In this document: in pieces, positions 1-10,483 of the stretch
Layout: each line of letters opens with the position of its first letter
How positions within the stretch are numbered: the stretch's first letter is position 1
Source of the DNA: Antilocapra americana
Taxonomy: Eukaryota > Chordata > Mammalia > Artiodactyla > Antilocapridae
DNA: 64,000 bases
NCBI GenBank assembly: GCA_007570785.1
Contig: ML661900.1
Location: 8,152,854-8,216,853 of the forward strand
Reading direction: 5' to 3'
Made by a program: the position numbers and the translations under genes
Notes under the pieces: generated by a model
The model's database searches: none
What the model was told of the DNA's origin: nothing
What the model saw: only the letters and a program-made list of their open reading frames with translations

Positions 1-57
1 CATGCTGCAATTCATGGGGTCACAAAGAGTTGGACACAATTTAGTGACTGAACAACA
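1..57 (+). mobile_element. Bov-A/BovB 3' end, cut by window start
   Basis: The first bases carry the shared Bov SINE/BovB 3' tail: 'ggggtcacaaagagttggac' followed by 'gactgaac'. The element continues to the left of the window, so SINE and BovB cannot be told apart. It is non-coding here. Confidence 0.75.
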
Positions 58-1489
58 ATTTATAAAACAGGTAATATTTAAGATTCATTCTTTCATTAAG
101 AATAAAGGAACGTGTGCAGTTCTTGTGTCACCTGTCCTTGCCTTTTTCTCTCAAAGAACATCAAATCAAACTCAAAGCTTCCACAGAAATAAATGGGTTT
201 TATACTAGTATGTCCTTGCTATGTAAAAAAATTTTTTTTACCAGTTTAAATTAAATATTTCTAAGAACTTTGGCTAAAGAAAAATCTATTACACAAAAAT
301 AAATATGAATTGGGACAAGGACACTAAAAACTATTCAAATTTCCCTGAAGTATCATTCCCCTATCACATTTGCCCACATCCTCAAAAGCAAATCCACATC
401 CTGACATTGTTTCTTTCCTTTTCTTCTTATATCATTCTACCTTAATTATATTAATATGCTATCTCATTACTATTTTTTTCATCTTCCTAATCTTTCTACT
501 CATATCTAACAACTTTTCATCTTTTTTCTTACTAATTATCTACTTGTCCTTCCAATGTCTCTATAAACTTTGAAACAGTATTTCAATAATGGGCAATAAA
601 ATAAAAACGGACAATATGTGTTACCTTAAAGCTATGGAAATAATCTCTAGAGAAGCTCTTATTTCATTCCTTACATCCTTACTAGGTCTACCACTTCTGA
701 ACACTGGCCGGTTTCCATGGCTTCTGCTTAAGGTTCCAGTTCACGTACATTACGATGTGCGACCAGGAACTGTGCAATATGATTGCTCCAAAGAAAAACT
801 GGCCAGTTTTAAGTCACTCAACTCAGGTGATGCTTCTCCAGAAATCCTGACACACTGATTATAGAATTTTTTTATTTATGTCCATCAATCAAAACTGACA
901 AGTACAAAATATAAACTTTACTTTCTCTTAGTGTTTGTTAGAAGCAATCAGTTTGCCAGGCACAAAATACATACTCAGTTATTAATCATAATTTATTCAG
1001 TGAAACAGAGATTCCATGTAAGTTGTCTAGCAAATGACCAGGCTCAAAGATTTTCAGACAAACTTTCAGAGCTATTACTCTCTATAAAGTTGAGTTTTCA
1101 GTATATATTGAATATACTTCTATTGTGTTTATTTTATATTTATAAAAAATATGACTTCCCAGATATGCAGCTTTTTTATTAAAAAGTATGATAAAGAATA
1201 AATGATAAAAGGAAAAACATATTATTTATTTTTTCATAACAATTACTGCAACACTTCATCTGTAAGGAAAAACAAATCATGGCCATTTCTTGAAGCATTT
1301 TACAAAAGCTGTAAATTTCCCTTCTCACATTCACAAATTCCAACAAATTATATTACTTGCTATTTTTAACACTTACTGATACATACATATGTACATAAAG
1401 TAAAAAATCAGAATTGTATGTTAAATCTTCAAAGATACCCACATAACCAGGCCCCAGATTATGAATAAGAGCATTAAAAGAAGCAGTCT
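58..1489. other. AT-rich stretch, no assigned element
   Basis: I see no recognisable gene or young repeat. The only patch that stands out is 589-858, an 89-codon open frame in a locally less AT-rich stretch (about 700-800). It resembles no family I know and has no clear splice or promoter context. The rest is long A/T runs. Confidence 0.4.
589..858 (+). other. unassigned 89-codon open frame
   Basis: An ATG-to-TGA frame of 89 codons. The middle (around residues 35-80) is less AT-rich than the surroundings and contains the ungapped string VRPGTVQYDCSKEKLASF. I do not recognise it. It could be a chance frame, part of an old element, or a degraded exon (a 'cag|gtgatg' donor-like site lies near 826). 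Nothing supports expression. Confidence 0.15.
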
Positions 1490-1739
1490 TCTCTGTGACC
1501 CCTTCCAGAACTGCCTGCCTGCCCCAGGACTAAACACTATCCTGACTTCCAATATCAGAGATTAGTTCTGTTTACTTTAAGTGATGTATAAATAGAATCA
1601 TACAGCATTTTCTCTTTTATGACTGTTTTTTTTGTCTCAATATTACATTTATAAGATTCAGTCATTGTATTGTTGGTTAACTCATTCCTGTTCCCACTGT
1701 GTGAGTATGGGTGTACTAACTTGCTTCAGTATGTAAGAG

Positions 1740-1932
1740 TATGACTCTTTATGACTTACGGACTTAGCTCACCAGGCTCCTCTGTCCGTGGGATTTCCCA
1801 GGCAAGAATATTGGAGTGGGCTGCCATGCCCCTCTCCAGGGGATCTTCCCGACCCAGGGATCAAACCCAAGTGTCCTGGGTCTCCTGCACTGGCAGGTGG
1901 GTTCTTTACCACTAGCACCATCCGGGAAGCCT
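1740..1932 (-). mobile_element. Bov-tA/Bov-A SINE
   Basis: Reverse-complement Bov SINE: 'caccaggctcctctgtccgt', 'tctccaggggatcttcccga', ending in the tRNA-like head 'tccgggaagcc'. It sits inside the old antisense L1. The 3' tail is degenerate and I could not define a clean target duplication. Confidence 0.85.
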
Positions 1933-2112
1933 TGTATGAGTATAGCAGTGATTTATTTTACATTCTAGTGATGAGTATTTGAGTGCTTTCAGTTGGGTCT
2001 ATTGCTAATAGTGCTGCTGTGAACATCTTCATATATGTGTTTTGGTGAACACAGGTTCTCATTTCTGCTGATATGTTGCAGGAATAGCACTGCTAGGCCA
2101 TATGGGAAGTGT

Positions 2113-2195
2113 GAGGAGCCTGGCATGCTACAGTCCATCGGGACGCAAAGAGCAGGACCTGTCTGAGCAACTAAGTACAGCACACGTGGGAGTGT
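2113..2195 (+). mobile_element. Bov SINE/BovB 3' fragment
   Basis: 'gaggagcctggcatgctaca' followed by a degenerate 'acgcaaagagcaggacctgt' is the 3' third of a Bov-A unit. It is 5'-truncated and interrupts the antisense L1 just after its 'ggccatatggg' motif. Confidence 0.7.
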
Positions 2196-2528
2196 GCTTA
2201 TTCAGCTTTGTGATGTGCTCCATGATGATTTTCCAGCATTTTGTACTGATATACTTCTTATAGCAGTGTGAAAAAAGTTAAATCTACATTCATGGACTGT
2301 CAGCCATTTTCACTTTAGTCATTCTAGTGGACTTAGAATGGTATGATATAATGGTTTTAACTGGCACTTCCTTGAAAACCAATGGATTTGTCATTTTTTA
2401 AGGAATCCATTGGCCACATTTTTGTGAAATTCCTATTCCATTGTTTGGCTCATGTTTTACTGGGTTGTAACTTCCCTATTCATCTTAAAAGCATACACTG
2501 CATATTCTGAATATAAGTTCTTATCAGA

Positions 2529-2581
2529 TACACACACACACACACACACAGTAAGTTCTTATCAGACACACACACACACAT
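2529..2581. repeat. (CA)n tract with 19-20-bp duplication of flank
   Basis: Two CA runs are separated by 'gtaagttcttatcagaca', which repeats the L1-derived 'ataagttcttatcagata' just upstream. Flank and repeat have been duplicated together. Confidence 0.8.
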
Positions 2582-2800
2582 GGAATTTCCCTGGTGGCTC
2601 AGACGGTAAAACATCTGCCTGCAATGCAGGAGACCTGGGTTCAATCCCTGGGTCAGGAAGATCCCCTGGAGAAGGAAATGGCAACCCACTCCGGTACTCT
2701 TGCCTGGAAAATCACATGGACAGAGGAGCCTGGTGGGCTACAGTCCATGGGGTCGCAAAGAGTCAGACACGACTGAGCAACTTCACTTTCTTTCTTTCTT
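2582..2800 (+). mobile_element. Bov-tA SINE, near full length
   Basis: tRNA-like head 'tttccctggtggctcaga', B-box-like 'gggttcaatccctgggtcag', core 'ggcaacccactccggtactc', tail 'ggggtcgcaaagagtcagac' and a terminal CTTT-rich tract. It was inserted at the (CA)n tract. Divergence is low, so the copy is fairly young. Confidence 0.92.
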
Positions 2801-2832
2801 TTCTATACATACATATACATGTATGCGTGTGG

Positions 2833-2835
<3 letters not shown>

Positions 2836-2867
<32 letters not shown>
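2836..2867. repeat. (TA)16 microsatellite
   Basis: An uninterrupted TA dinucleotide run lies just downstream of the SINE. It is likely length-polymorphic. Confidence 0.9.
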
Positions 2868-2870
<3 letters not shown>

Positions 2871-2907
2871 ATACATGCATAGCAAACGTATGTGCTCACT
2901 TTATGGC

Positions 2908-2921
2908 CTATTTACTCAGTT
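2908..2921. repeat. left target-site duplication of rearranged L1
   Basis: 'ctatttactcagtt' occurs here and again at 3349-3362. The two copies bracket a poly-T-headed L1 insertion and identify it as one retrotransposition event. Confidence 0.8.
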
Positions 2922-3348
2922 TTTTTTTTTGTATATTAACGCATATATATGGAATTTATTTATTTATTTATTTTTATTGTTTTTGCCATACATTGTCATG
3001 ATATCACCATGGGTTTACATATGCTTCCCCTCCGGAACCCTCCTCCCTCCTCCCTCCCCCCCAGGAAATCTCGCTGCACCAGTCCCGAGCATCAATCCTG
3101 GGCTGGCGATTGATTAGACACATGACAATTAACATGCTTCAATGCCCTTCTCCCATATCATCCCACCCTTACCCTCATCCACAAAGTCCACGAGTCTATT
3201 CTATACATCTGCGTTCCTTTTGTTGTCTCCCATGGTGATATCATGACAATGTATGGCAAAAACAAAAGAATGAAACTAGATCACTTTCTAACACCATACA
3301 CAAAGATAAACTCAAAATGGATCAAAGATCTAAGCATAAGACCAGAAA
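2922..3348 (-). mobile_element. young L1, 3' end with inverted 5' part
   Basis: The insertion starts with poly-T at 2922 and an expanded T/A-rich tail. The bovine L1 3'UTR follows in antisense (2977-3228), then 37 bases of the same 3' terminus in sense orientation (3229-3265), then a sense ORF2 fragment (about 3266-3350, 'ctttctaacaccatacacaa'). Bases 2977-3013 and 3229-3265 are exact reverse complements. Antisense 3' end plus sense upstream segment between 14-bp duplications is the known outcome of twin priming. The extra sense copy of the 3' terminus is not part of the simple model. Confidence 0.8.
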
Positions 3349-3362
3349 CTATTTACTCAGTT
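3349..3362. repeat. right target-site duplication of rearranged L1
   Basis: Exact second copy of 'ctatttactcagtt'. The first 3 bases could also belong to the L1 ORF2 sequence, so the certain length is 11-14 bp. The old antisense L1 resumes directly after it. Confidence 0.8.
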
Positions 3363-3839
3363 AATGGCGTCTGATGAGAGAGTTCTTAAATAATGATTCA
3401 ATTTATAATTTTTTCCTTTATGGTTAGAGCTTATATCTCACTTCAGAAACATTTACCTACTTTAGGATCTTTATAAAGATATTCTTCTATTTTTTTCCCA
3501 ACTACTTTAATAATTTTCTTATCACTGATATTCATATCTGCAATCTGTTATTTGTTTTTTCACAATGGTGTGACCAGGGTGAAGAGACACAATTTTTCTC
3601 ATTTGGCTCCTCAATTAACCCAGATTATATTTTCACAACAGTGCTAGAGTCATCTTTGTCATTACCAAAGTAACTGGATAAGTTTGGGTTCATACCCGGT
3701 CTCTTTATCGAAGAACCTTTTCTATTCCATTGTTCTACACTGTTCTACAGTATCACTTTTTCTCAGTGGGTCTGGGTACCTGGTGATGTAACACAACATC
3801 TAGCTGTATTCGTCTATATGTTTTGAAAAAATGTAGACA

Positions 3840-4275
3840 AGATCATTTTCCTGGTCAAAGTTCTGGTGTGTTTAGAGTAAAATCCAAACTCTTTACTGTA
3901 TCTTACAATGTCCTTCATGTTCTGGCCACTGTCTGCTTTCCTGACTTTCTCTCTTAAAACTTATTCCTTGCACTGTTTGCTGCAGCCATATTGGCCTACT
4001 GGAAATACCCTAGCTCTCTCTGCTAGAATGCTCTTTCCCCAACCCCCAACATGTTTGCATGGCTTATTTCTTCTTAAGTATCACTCCTTAGACAAGTCTT
4101 TCTTGGTCAGTCTGCCTACCTACAATGCTTCCTTCTCCTTTTGAAATAATATTAGTAATTTAGTTTCTTAGTTTTCCTGCCTATGAGAATGTAAGCTTCG
4201 TAGGAGCAAGAATTTTTGCAGGTCCTGTTTTCTTGTTTTATTTCAGGTACCTGGGCATATAAGCACTTGCTACCT
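3840..4275 (+). mobile_element. L2 LINE fragment (3' region)
   Basis: 'aaatccaaactctttactgt', 'atgttctggccactgtctgc', 'tagaatgctctttccccaac' and 'gagaatgtaagcttcgtagg' follow the order of the L2 3' region ending before its tail. Divergence is high, as expected for this ancient family. Family name from memory of the consensus, not from a search. Confidence 0.6.
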
Positions 4276-5136
4276 ATCTATAACGTAAGTATTAATTAAG
4301 GGAAGTAGTATAACCCAGTTGAAAGAACACAAAATTATAAGTTGAAAAGACCAAATGAAATAAGTACCTAGGAATGCTAAGATAATTTAACAATTAAATT
4401 AATTTTATTATAAATACCAGTTTTACTATTTGCTACTTACCAGCTAAAGCTGAAACACTGACTTCACAGACAACATATATTTTAAAAATGTACTCATAAA
4501 TAGGTTACATATGTGATACAATGGTATGGTAGCATATAAGTCACTTGTCCATCTCAACAGGGATATATCCTTTGAACTCTAAGACACTGACAAATTCCTC
4601 AGTTTCCTGTTCCTCAATTTCAGAATAGACAGTATGTCATTTTAATTCTTAAGAAATATTTGTTGAAAAAAGTACACAAAATCTGTGCTGGCAACAGGGT
4701 TGAAAAAACCCTAACTATTCTAATGAAATGTCAACTGTAAATTGTACTCCCAAATTTAAATTCTTATCATAAACATGGTATAAATTCATTACTGTGATTT
4801 ATATCAAATAGCTTATTTCAAAGGGATTATTTTGTAATAAAATATTCTTAAATGTGCTTGCTCTGAAATGAAGAAAAATTTTATATAATGATGTTAACTC
4901 TATTTCTGAAAAAAAATGTTCTTCAGTGGATCATTTCAGTTGTAGTGAAAAGAAAAAAATATTTAATCCCTATATGTTATTCATTTAAATACATATGAAA
5001 TATTCATAAAATCTTAATACTATCATAATTAGTAGCTTCCTAAATATCAAATCTTAAGAATCATTAATAACATCTTCTAAAATGAGAAAAATAAACATTG
5101 CTTTCTTGAAATATTTTTATGATAAAAATTGAGTAA
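4276..5136. other. AT-rich, nothing recognised
   Basis: No long open frame, recognisable element or microsatellite could be assigned between the L2 fragment and the repeat beside the assembly gap. Confidence 0.5.
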
Positions 5137-5169
5137 CTGGGTTTTTCTTTGCAATTCAAAATCCTAACT
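5137..5169. repeat. 33-bp repeat, left of gap
   Basis: Exact copy of 5180-5212. It abuts the run of N, which points to unmerged overlapping contig ends rather than a biological duplication. Confidence 0.95.
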
Positions 5170-5179
5170 NNNNNNNNNN
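5170..5179. other. assembly gap (10 N)
   Basis: Ten undetermined bases. Both sides carry the same 33 bases, so the true gap is probably zero or negative in length. Confidence 0.98.
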
Positions 5180-5212
5180 CTGGGTTTTTCTTTGCAATTC
5201 AAAATCCTAACT
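5180..5212. repeat. 33-bp repeat, right of gap
   Basis: Exact copy of 5137-5169, starting at the first base after the gap. Confidence 0.95.
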
Positions 5213-6425
5213 GGAAAATATGCTCTTAAAGTTTTAAAATCTAAATATCTAATTTCCAAATTCACAAGTATTAACTGAAAATAAACTTTAGAAATAAGCT
5301 AAACATGTTTAACAATTCTCCAAAAATAAATTTCTATAAGCAATGATCAGCTTAGAATCTATAGGAAAAGATAATCTATAACATATAATACTTCATTGTT
5401 CTCTCTAAAAGGAAAACTAAATTCATTGCCAATTACACTGAATCTAGAAATTTAAAAAAAAATCCTACAGGGGTGGATATTAGAGGTTGAAAAACTGACT
5501 TCAATGCTCATTTGGAAATCAAACATAATTTTATATTTTTGAAAAAGGACAAGATGAGTATGCACATTATGCTACCAATTCTAAATCTATAATAATTAGA
5601 ATTTTTAGTATTTCTTCACCACCACACCAAAGGCAAAAATGGATCACCCAGAAGAAACAAGGCTTGAAACGTATTTTGATATTACACAGCTTACCACATG
5701 TGAATGAAAATATGATCAATTCCTGTGAGAACCACAATTGTTTATATAGAGAAAGGAAGAGAAACATAATTTCTTATTACAAAGAGAGTTAAAATTTTAC
5801 CAGTATTTGTGTTGGGATTATGGGGGCTTTTTGTTTTCCTTTCTATAGTTCTTTATGCTGTCCAAATTTTGAATAAATAAGTGGACTTATAAACTACAAT
5901 AATTATGGTGAAAGTCTTTCAGAAGAAAAGAATTTCCACTATCTGTATATATTAGATAGCAGATGTTAGCTTATTTTAGAGAGTTCTCATTTATGAATAA
6001 CTACCTCTTTTACAACTTTTATGATATGATAAATTGAAATTTCACCATATTTCCTGGTTTAGAATAAACATATTGGTATAAAAGATTAAATTTTAAAACT
6101 TTCATTTGGAAATAAAGAATTATTGCTGAGTTCCAATTTGTAAGTACTAGATTATTTCTTTTTCAAGTTTGTTTGAAATTAAATATTCTCTAGTCTGTAC
6201 AGTTGTTTATGAAAGTACACTCAATATTGAAGTAATTTTTATCAACATTTTATAATGGATAAACATACAAAAAACATTTTCTCTGTAGGATATTGCTTTC
6301 TTTTAAGCTTAAATGATATACTCAAGTCTTTTCATGTAAAATTAGTATTTTTTTGCCACTGAAGGATAACTGCTTTATAGAATTTTGTTGTTTCAGGTAA
6401 AATTAATGTTTTAAAAATACATTTA
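5213..6425. other. AT-rich, nothing recognised
   Basis: A/T-rich sequence without a recognisable element. The 66-codon minus-strand frame at 5567-5767 has no family resemblance that I can see. Confidence 0.5.
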
Positions 6426-6600
6426 GAGGGACCTCCCTGGTGGTCCAGTGGCTTAGACTCCACACTTCCAATGCAGGGGGCCCAGGTTCAATCCTTGGTT
6501 GGGGAACTGGATCCCATTCGTCACAACTAAAAGTTCACATGCCGCAACTAAAGGTCTCATGTGCTTCAATTAAGACCCAGCTCAGTCAAATAAATATATA
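6426..6600 (+). mobile_element. cetartiodactyl tRNA-Glu SINE (CHR-type)
   Basis: Head 'gacctccctggtggtccagt' and B-box-like 'ggttcaatccttggttgggg', then repeated 'caactaaa' phrases and an 'aataaatata' tail. This is the older artiodactyl/cetacean CHR-like SINE, lacking the Bov-A body of Bov-tA. A second copy is at 21452-21690. Confidence 0.8.
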
Positions 6601-7403
6601 AATATAAAATACATATGTACATACACACACATATCTATTTAGAATTTACCATATTTCATCTAACATAACTACAAATTGTAAAATTTTGAAAAGTTAAAGA
6701 TACTGTCAATACCGAAGCAATCAGGTTAGAACTTTTCAGTTAGGTTTACAAACGAAGCAATCACATTGCAATTTGTGAACTAAATTCCAAGTTAGATTCT
6801 GGAGGATCTCAGGAGACAGCATGAGCAAAAGCAGATGTGAGTGCCTACAGAGCAAGTGAGGAGGAGGAGTGAGATCATGGTAGTAGCAAATAATGTGCAT
6901 TAGAGAATAAATATGACAAAGGATAAGTCAAATAGGGCCAGTTTATTAAGGTCTTTGAATTTAAAGACACAAAATTTTGGATTTGATGTATCAGTTCCTA
7001 GATAAGTGATGTCATTCAAGTTTGATTTAGAAATATTATAGACTCTTAACACGTAGGCAAAATAATGAGGAAAAGCAAGGTCAAATAACTGGAAGAATGA
7101 GGTTTTGCGTATAACTCCTGAAATGATGAATTACAATAAAATGTGTCTTTTTGATATGTTGTTTTCCTAGTAATGCTAATGGATTTGCATGACTCAATTC
7201 CTCTCCCCCTGGATTCCTTGTGAATAATGAGAGGTACTGGTAAAAAACTACAGACAATCATCCTTTGGGAAAAACAAAAGCTATGTGACCTTGAGAGGAG
7301 AAGCAGATAATTAGCAAGAAAATACCACAGGAAAACTTATTTTCTAAAAGAAGTAACAGACTAAGAAATGTTGTTCTTAACTTATATCCCATTGGTAAAA
7401 TCT
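6601..7403. other. no assigned element
   Basis: AT-rich. A weakly degraded old interspersed repeat is possible at 6790-7000 ('ggagacagcatgagcaaaag') but is too diverged to name. The 71-codon minus frame 7046-7261 is unassigned. Confidence 0.4.
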
Positions 7404-7492
7404 TTTTTTTTAACTTTGATTTTATTCATTTAATTGAAGGATAATTGCTTTACAGAGTTTTATTGTTTTCTGCCAAATATCAACATGAATCT
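7404..7492 (-). mobile_element. short L1 3' end
   Basis: Poly-T, then 'gaaggataattgctttacag', 'ttgttttctgccaaatatca' and 'acatgaatc'. This is the reverse complement of an artiodactyl L1 3' terminus, severely 5'-truncated. A longer member of the same type is at 51700-51882. Confidence 0.75.
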
Positions 7493-7600
7493 TAAAAAGA
7501 AGAATAAATAATAATAGTAAATAATCCATGAATTGAGGAAGAATGGGTAAAATTTCTCTCGATAAACACAGGTAATCAATTCACATCCTTTGTTGCAGTT

Positions 7601-7812
7601 ATGGACTTCCCTTGTGGCTCAGACAGTAAAGAATCCGCCTGCAGTGCAGCAGAACAGGGTTCAACCCCTGGGTTGGGAAGATCCTCTATACAAGGGAATG
7701 GCAACCGATTCCAGTATTCTTGCCTGGAGAACTCTACGGACAGAGGAGCCTGGTGAGCTGCAGTCCATGGTATCACAGAGTCAGACCAGTCTGAGCGACT
7801 AACACACACACT
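7601..7812 (+). mobile_element. Bov-tA SINE
   Basis: 'gacttcccttgtggctcaga', 'gggttcaacccctgggttgg', 'ttgcctggagaactctacgg' and the degenerate tail 'atcacagagtcagaccagtc'. The complete tRNA-like head and Bov-A body are present. Confidence 0.9.
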
Positions 7813-8940
7813 CATGGTCTACACAGTAACTTGAAACACTCAGTTAATGAACACTGAATTAGAACTCCCAGGGCAAATACAGGTTTAGGCTCCTATGAGC
7901 CTCTGGTCACAACATCTTTATCGATCTTGAACATAAAACGTGGTTTCCTTGTGCTTCTGTTCAGGGACACTTTACTTAGTACCTATCGTTGAATCGTTAA
8001 CATTGAACTCATGTCCAATGGTCCTATACGTCATTCCTGAATAAAGACTACCTATCATTTGTATTTTCTCTGTAAAGCACATCACAGTCTTCCTGTACTT
8101 AGAATATAAGACAATGTAAGCAGCATTTCAGCACTACACTTGTAGGCTATTTCAAACAATAAAATCATCAACAAAATGCACAAAAATGTGAAAAGTATGC
8201 CACTAAACTGTGAAGGGACACTAGCTTAGAGTGTGAGAGCTAAAACAAGGCAAAGCATAGCTTTCTTTGATCCAGGCTGCGGATGTGAGCGCCAGGTGAC
8301 CCAAATTCTTCACCACTCCACCCAAGTCTCTGAACGATAATGAAAGTCTAGTGGGCAGATACTCGGCTTACAAATAGACTTTAGTGGGTGAGCAAATCTG
8401 CAAATAAAGACACAATGAATAAAGAGAGCTGACTGTACTCAATGCAAAGACTTGCATGATCTGAATTTAATTCCTACTCTCTAAATAATCAGATACATAA
8501 CCAGGAGCAGGCCACAAATTTTCTTATCTGAGAAACTGAAAGGCTCTCCAAGTTTATTGATTCTTTCAGCTCAAACACTGTATAATTCCACTATGGACAG
8601 CTTACAATTTCCTGTAATGACATTTTCCGACGTGCTCTGACAAAAGTTAATGTTAGAGCTCTCTGGTACAGAACTCTAAAGTCTAACGTTATATTTGGTA
8701 AAGTTTATGCATATCAAAAAATAAACCAACTAAACAAAATTTGGTCCCAAAGTAGTTCTGAGAGAAGTAGTCAGAAATACTAATTTTCCAAAGAATAGGA
8801 TTTGAAAATTACCATGCATTTGAGATAGTTTAGCATCAATATTTTAGGTCACAAGCTGAAAAATGTGTAAGGAAAAAGAGAGATTTGTCTTCTAAGTTTG
8901 CTAGCAATAAAATTAGGTTCAAAACTGCCAAGTTTGTAAA
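7813..8940. other. no assigned element
   Basis: Mixed-composition sequence between a SINE and the Tigger element. Since an env remnant lies on the far side of Tigger, retroviral 3' sequence or LTR could be hidden here, but I could not recognise any. Confidence 0.35.
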
Positions 8941-9406
8941 CAAGCATACCTCGGAGGTACTGTAGATTTGGTTCTAGACCACTGCAGTAAAACAAGTATA
9001 TCAATAAAACAAGTCACTAATTTTTGGTTTCCCAGTGCATGTAAAAATTATATGCAATAGCATCACATCTAAAAGGAAAATGTACATACTCTGAGTAAAA
9101 AATAATTCATTGTTAAAAACAGAAACCATCATCTAAGTTTTCAGCTAGCTGTAATGTTTTTGCAATGGTAACATCAAAAATCACACACTACACTGATCAC
9201 AGATTACCATAATAAATAAAATAATAATGCAAAAGTTTGAACTACTGTGAGAATTACCAAAATGTGACACAGAGACATGAAGTGAGTAAATGGTGCTGGT
9301 GAAATCGCACCAACAGACTTTCTCAATACAGTTAGCTACAAACTTTCAATTTGTTTTAAAAAAAAAAGGCAGTATCTGCAAAGCGCAATAAAATGTGGCA
9401 TGCCTG
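8941..9406. mobile_element. Tigger-type (pogo-like) DNA transposon, internally deleted
   Basis: Left end 'caagcatacctcggaggtac' and right end '...caataaaatgtggcatgcctg' form imperfect inverted termini. Internal landmarks 'ttttggtttcccagtgcatg' and 'aatgtgacacagagacatga' match what I recall of Tigger1-like elements. At 466 bp it lacks the transposase, so it is a non-autonomous derivative. The TA target duplications are no longer clean. Confidence 0.8.
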
Positions 9407-9655
9407 CCTTACATTCACAGTTGTCAGGGCATCATGCTGGAGCTGTTCCTACAATTTGAACCCCTCATCCCCATCTTTCATGTATTCCAACAACAGATCT
9501 CAGGAGCACAACCGATTCATCAGATATTTTACGTGTCTTCAGAGTGGCTCAGATCAAATATGACACCCAGTAGGGTAATCAGATACACTTGGGACAGACC
9601 TCAGCCAAGCTCTTCAGCCAAAGTCAAACCTCTTAAATATGTCATTAACCCAAGT

Positions 9656-9682
9656 GCAGCAAGAGGTGTTGGCAAACTCACA
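9656..9682 (-). other. CX6CC motif of retroviral Env TM
   Basis: Nine codons read C-EFANTS-C-C. In class I (gammaretroviral-type) Env this motif forms the disulfide exchange site linking TM to SU. It is preserved although the gene around it is broken. Confidence 0.7.
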
Positions 9683-9995
9683 CGCCCCATTTTGACTGGC
9701 CAGCAGGAAGTACAGAGCAATGTGGTTTTTCATCACCTCTAGGCTTAAAGAGTTCAGAATCATTGGCTATAATCTGAAAAACAAGCAAGAGTCTATCTTC
9801 CCTTAAGCAGCAAAGGGAGACCATAGGGTACCAAAGGTTAAACAGAATCATAACAGTAGCCAAAAAGTAAATCTTACTCAGCCGCCTGCTCACTTCTGAA
9901 GTCAGAAGTTTCTGAGAATTAGACTAAGATTCTTCAGTGACTAATAGTTGAGTTGAAAGTGATGGCTACAGTTCTGCTGACGTTGGCCATATGCT

Positions 9996-10078
9996 CTGTG
10001 GACAAGAGCTGAGAGAGATGAGTATTTCCTCTCTACACTCCTGGCTTGCTCGGGTCTAAGGTGTTCTCTTGTCCACAG
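9996..10078. repeat. 13-bp inverted repeat, 57-bp loop
   Basis: 'ctgtggacaagag' at 9996-10008 and its exact complement 'ctcttgtccacag' at 10066-10078, inside the env remnant. The right arm overlaps a second palindrome at 10073-10090. Confidence 0.8.
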
Positions 10079-10090
10079 CCAAGGCTGTGG
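10073..10090. repeat. 18-bp palindrome
   Basis: 'ccacagcc'-aa-'ggctgtgg' has perfect 8-bp arms. It competes with the right arm of the larger hairpin at 9996-10078. Confidence 0.85.
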
Positions 10091-10483
10091 CTTCCCATCC
10101 ATGGCCCCGTGATTTAATCTCTGCAGCGTCATCAGTCTTCGCAATAATCACTTTACCCCTTTCTGTTCTCCCCTAGAGAACAAATAATATACATGGCTTA
10201 GACTCAACCCTAGCTGACTCACCAGAAAGGTGTCTAATCATGAATGCTCAGCAGTATCCTCCAGAGGAGGGAAGAATGCCTACATATATAGTCTATTCAG
10301 TAGGAGTAGACAGGTCTGGTATCCCTAGCTACATGCCCTAAGCCCCTGTTCTCAACTGGTTGTGAATCTGGCTGACTGGACATATTTGCCAGACTTCCTT
10401 GGTCTGATGTGCTAGAATCACTAAGTTTTTTTTTTTTTTAAAACTCTGGACAATGGTGCATCTAGGTGGCTGTGGTGACTTAC

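Larger units (their letters stand above)
1490..3760 (-). mobile_element. old L1 3' region, antisense, in pieces
   Basis: On the plus strand the order is reverse-complement L1 ORF2 3' end/3'UTR. 'aatagaatcatacag' lies near 1590, 'gctaatagtgctgctgtgaa' near 2008, 'ttctgaatataagttc' near 2505, and the 'ttttcctttatggttagagc' region near 3410. The pieces are co-linear but interrupted by a minus SINE (1740-1932), a SINE fragment (2113-2195), a CA tract plus SINE (2529-2800) and a younger rearranged L1 (2922-3348). Divergence is high, so this is an old mammalian L1 (L1MA/L1MB-like by recollection). No open frame remains. Confidence 0.75.

Noticed and set aside
2529..2581. repeat-spacer-repeat pattern resembling a small array
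   Set aside because: It is a CA microsatellite with a duplicated flank, not a CRISPR array.
2582..2650. tRNA-like sequence with A/B-box character
   Set aside because: It is the tRNA-derived head of a Bov-tA SINE, not a tRNA gene; it lacks a cloverleaf and recurs in the other SINE copies.
2452..2868. 138-codon plus-strand frame
   Set aside because: It runs through antisense L1, a CA repeat, a complete Bov SINE and a TA microsatellite. Its residues are translations of those repeats.
9395..9742. 115-codon plus-strand frame beside the Tigger element
   Set aside because: It lies antisense to the env TM region and partly in the Tigger terminus, and it has no family resemblance of its own.
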